A stretch of 5,978 nt of DNA. Source: Chloroflexota bacterium (lineage in GTDB: Bacteria > Chloroflexota > Anaerolineae > Fen-1058). This document shows, in pieces, positions 5,816 through 5,978 of the stretch. The stretch spans positions 1 to 5,978 of the forward strand of contig JACRBO010000553.1 in the NCBI GenBank assembly GCA_016219235.1, written 5' to 3'. Both the position numbers and the translations under genes were made by a program. The notes under the pieces were generated by a model that was not told the DNA's origin, ran no database searches, and saw only the letters and a list, made by a program, of their open reading frames with translations. Each line of letters starts with the position of its first letter. Position 1 is the first letter of the stretch.

Positions 5816-5822
5816 ATTTGTC

Positions 5823-5978
5823 ATGGGAATTCTGGACGGCAAGCAAGCACTGATTTTCGGCGTCGCCAATGATCATTCAATCGCGTGGGGGGTGGCCAAG
5901 GCGCTGCACGAGCAGGGGGCAACGGTTGGCTTCTCGTCGATCGCTGAGCTGCTGGAGCGGCGTGTGCAGCCGCTGGCG
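5823..5978 (+). CDS. fabI: Enoyl-[acyl-carrier-protein] reductase FabI, N-terminal 52 codons (cut by the window edge)
   Basis: The visible 52 residues are the N-terminus of a short-chain dehydrogenase/reductase of the FabI type, which uses NAD(P)H to reduce the enoyl-ACP double bond in the last step of each fatty acid elongation cycle. The start [19 protein letters not shown] is characteristic: FabI has a wide cofactor-binding motif, G13-V-A-N-D-H-S19-I-A-W-G23, instead of the GxxxGxG of ordinary reductases of this superfamily. [15 protein letters not shown] follows as the first helix and second strand. The remaining 200 or so residues, including the catalytic Tyr and Lys, lie outside the window. 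It has its own ribosome site and is separated from mpg by a hairpin, so it is probably a separate transcription unit. The NADH or NADPH preference cannot be judged here. Confidence 0.92.
   Translation, partial: MGILDGKQALIFGVANDHSIAWGVAKALHEQGATVGFSSIAELLERRVQPLA

Overview
The window looks like chromosomal DNA of a moderately GC-rich bacterium, most plausibly a member of the Chloroflexota (Anaerolineae-like). That is an inference from four things: zinc-ribbon-bearing FHA and PP2C proteins, a Pro/Thr-rich linker of PTFTP-type repeats, TGGTAA-type octamer repeats between genes, and FabI wording. No rRNA, tRNA, CRISPR array or insertion sequence was seen, and no gene-free stretch exceeds 300 bases.

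Layout. Positions 1-4962 carry five genes, all on the minus strand, so the reading order runs from 4962 down to 1. First comes a phospho-signalling cassette: a membrane-anchored FHA protein (4962-4234), a 610-residue zinc ribbon / pseudokinase / PP2C phosphatase (4237-2405) and a small double-zinc-ribbon FHA protein (2408-1866). Consecutive genes overlap by 4 bases (GTGA, then ATGA), so translation is probably coupled. A near-consensus sigma-70 promoter (4982-5010) drives the cassette. After a 29-base gap come a probable Type II restriction endonuclease (1836-1033) and, 5 bases later, an amino-DNA-methyltransferase (1027 to beyond the left edge). This pair has a visibly lower GC content and nearly lacks the CGATCG palindrome that is abundant elsewhere, so it was probably acquired separately, although it now lies in line with the signalling operon.

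On the plus strand, a divergent 3-methyladenine DNA glycosylase (5140-5730) is separated from the operon by a 126-base block of octamer repeats arranged as an inverted repeat. A second repeat-built hairpin (5735-5785) separates it from the first 52 codons of fabI (5823 to the right edge).

How the genes may work together. The PP2C enzyme should remove phosphate from Ser/Thr residues, and the two FHA proteins should read phosphothreonine, one at the membrane and one in the cytosol. The linker of the phosphatase protein carries four T-x-P-[L/I] motifs that fit the FHA preference for Leu/Ile at pThr+3, so the three proteins may form a phosphorylation-switched complex. The active kinase that would write the marks is not in this window; the kinase-like domain present lacks its catalytic residues. 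The restriction-modification pair would defend against foreign DNA. The glycosylase (base-excision repair) and FabI (fatty acid elongation) look like ordinary housekeeping genes with no visible link to the cassette.
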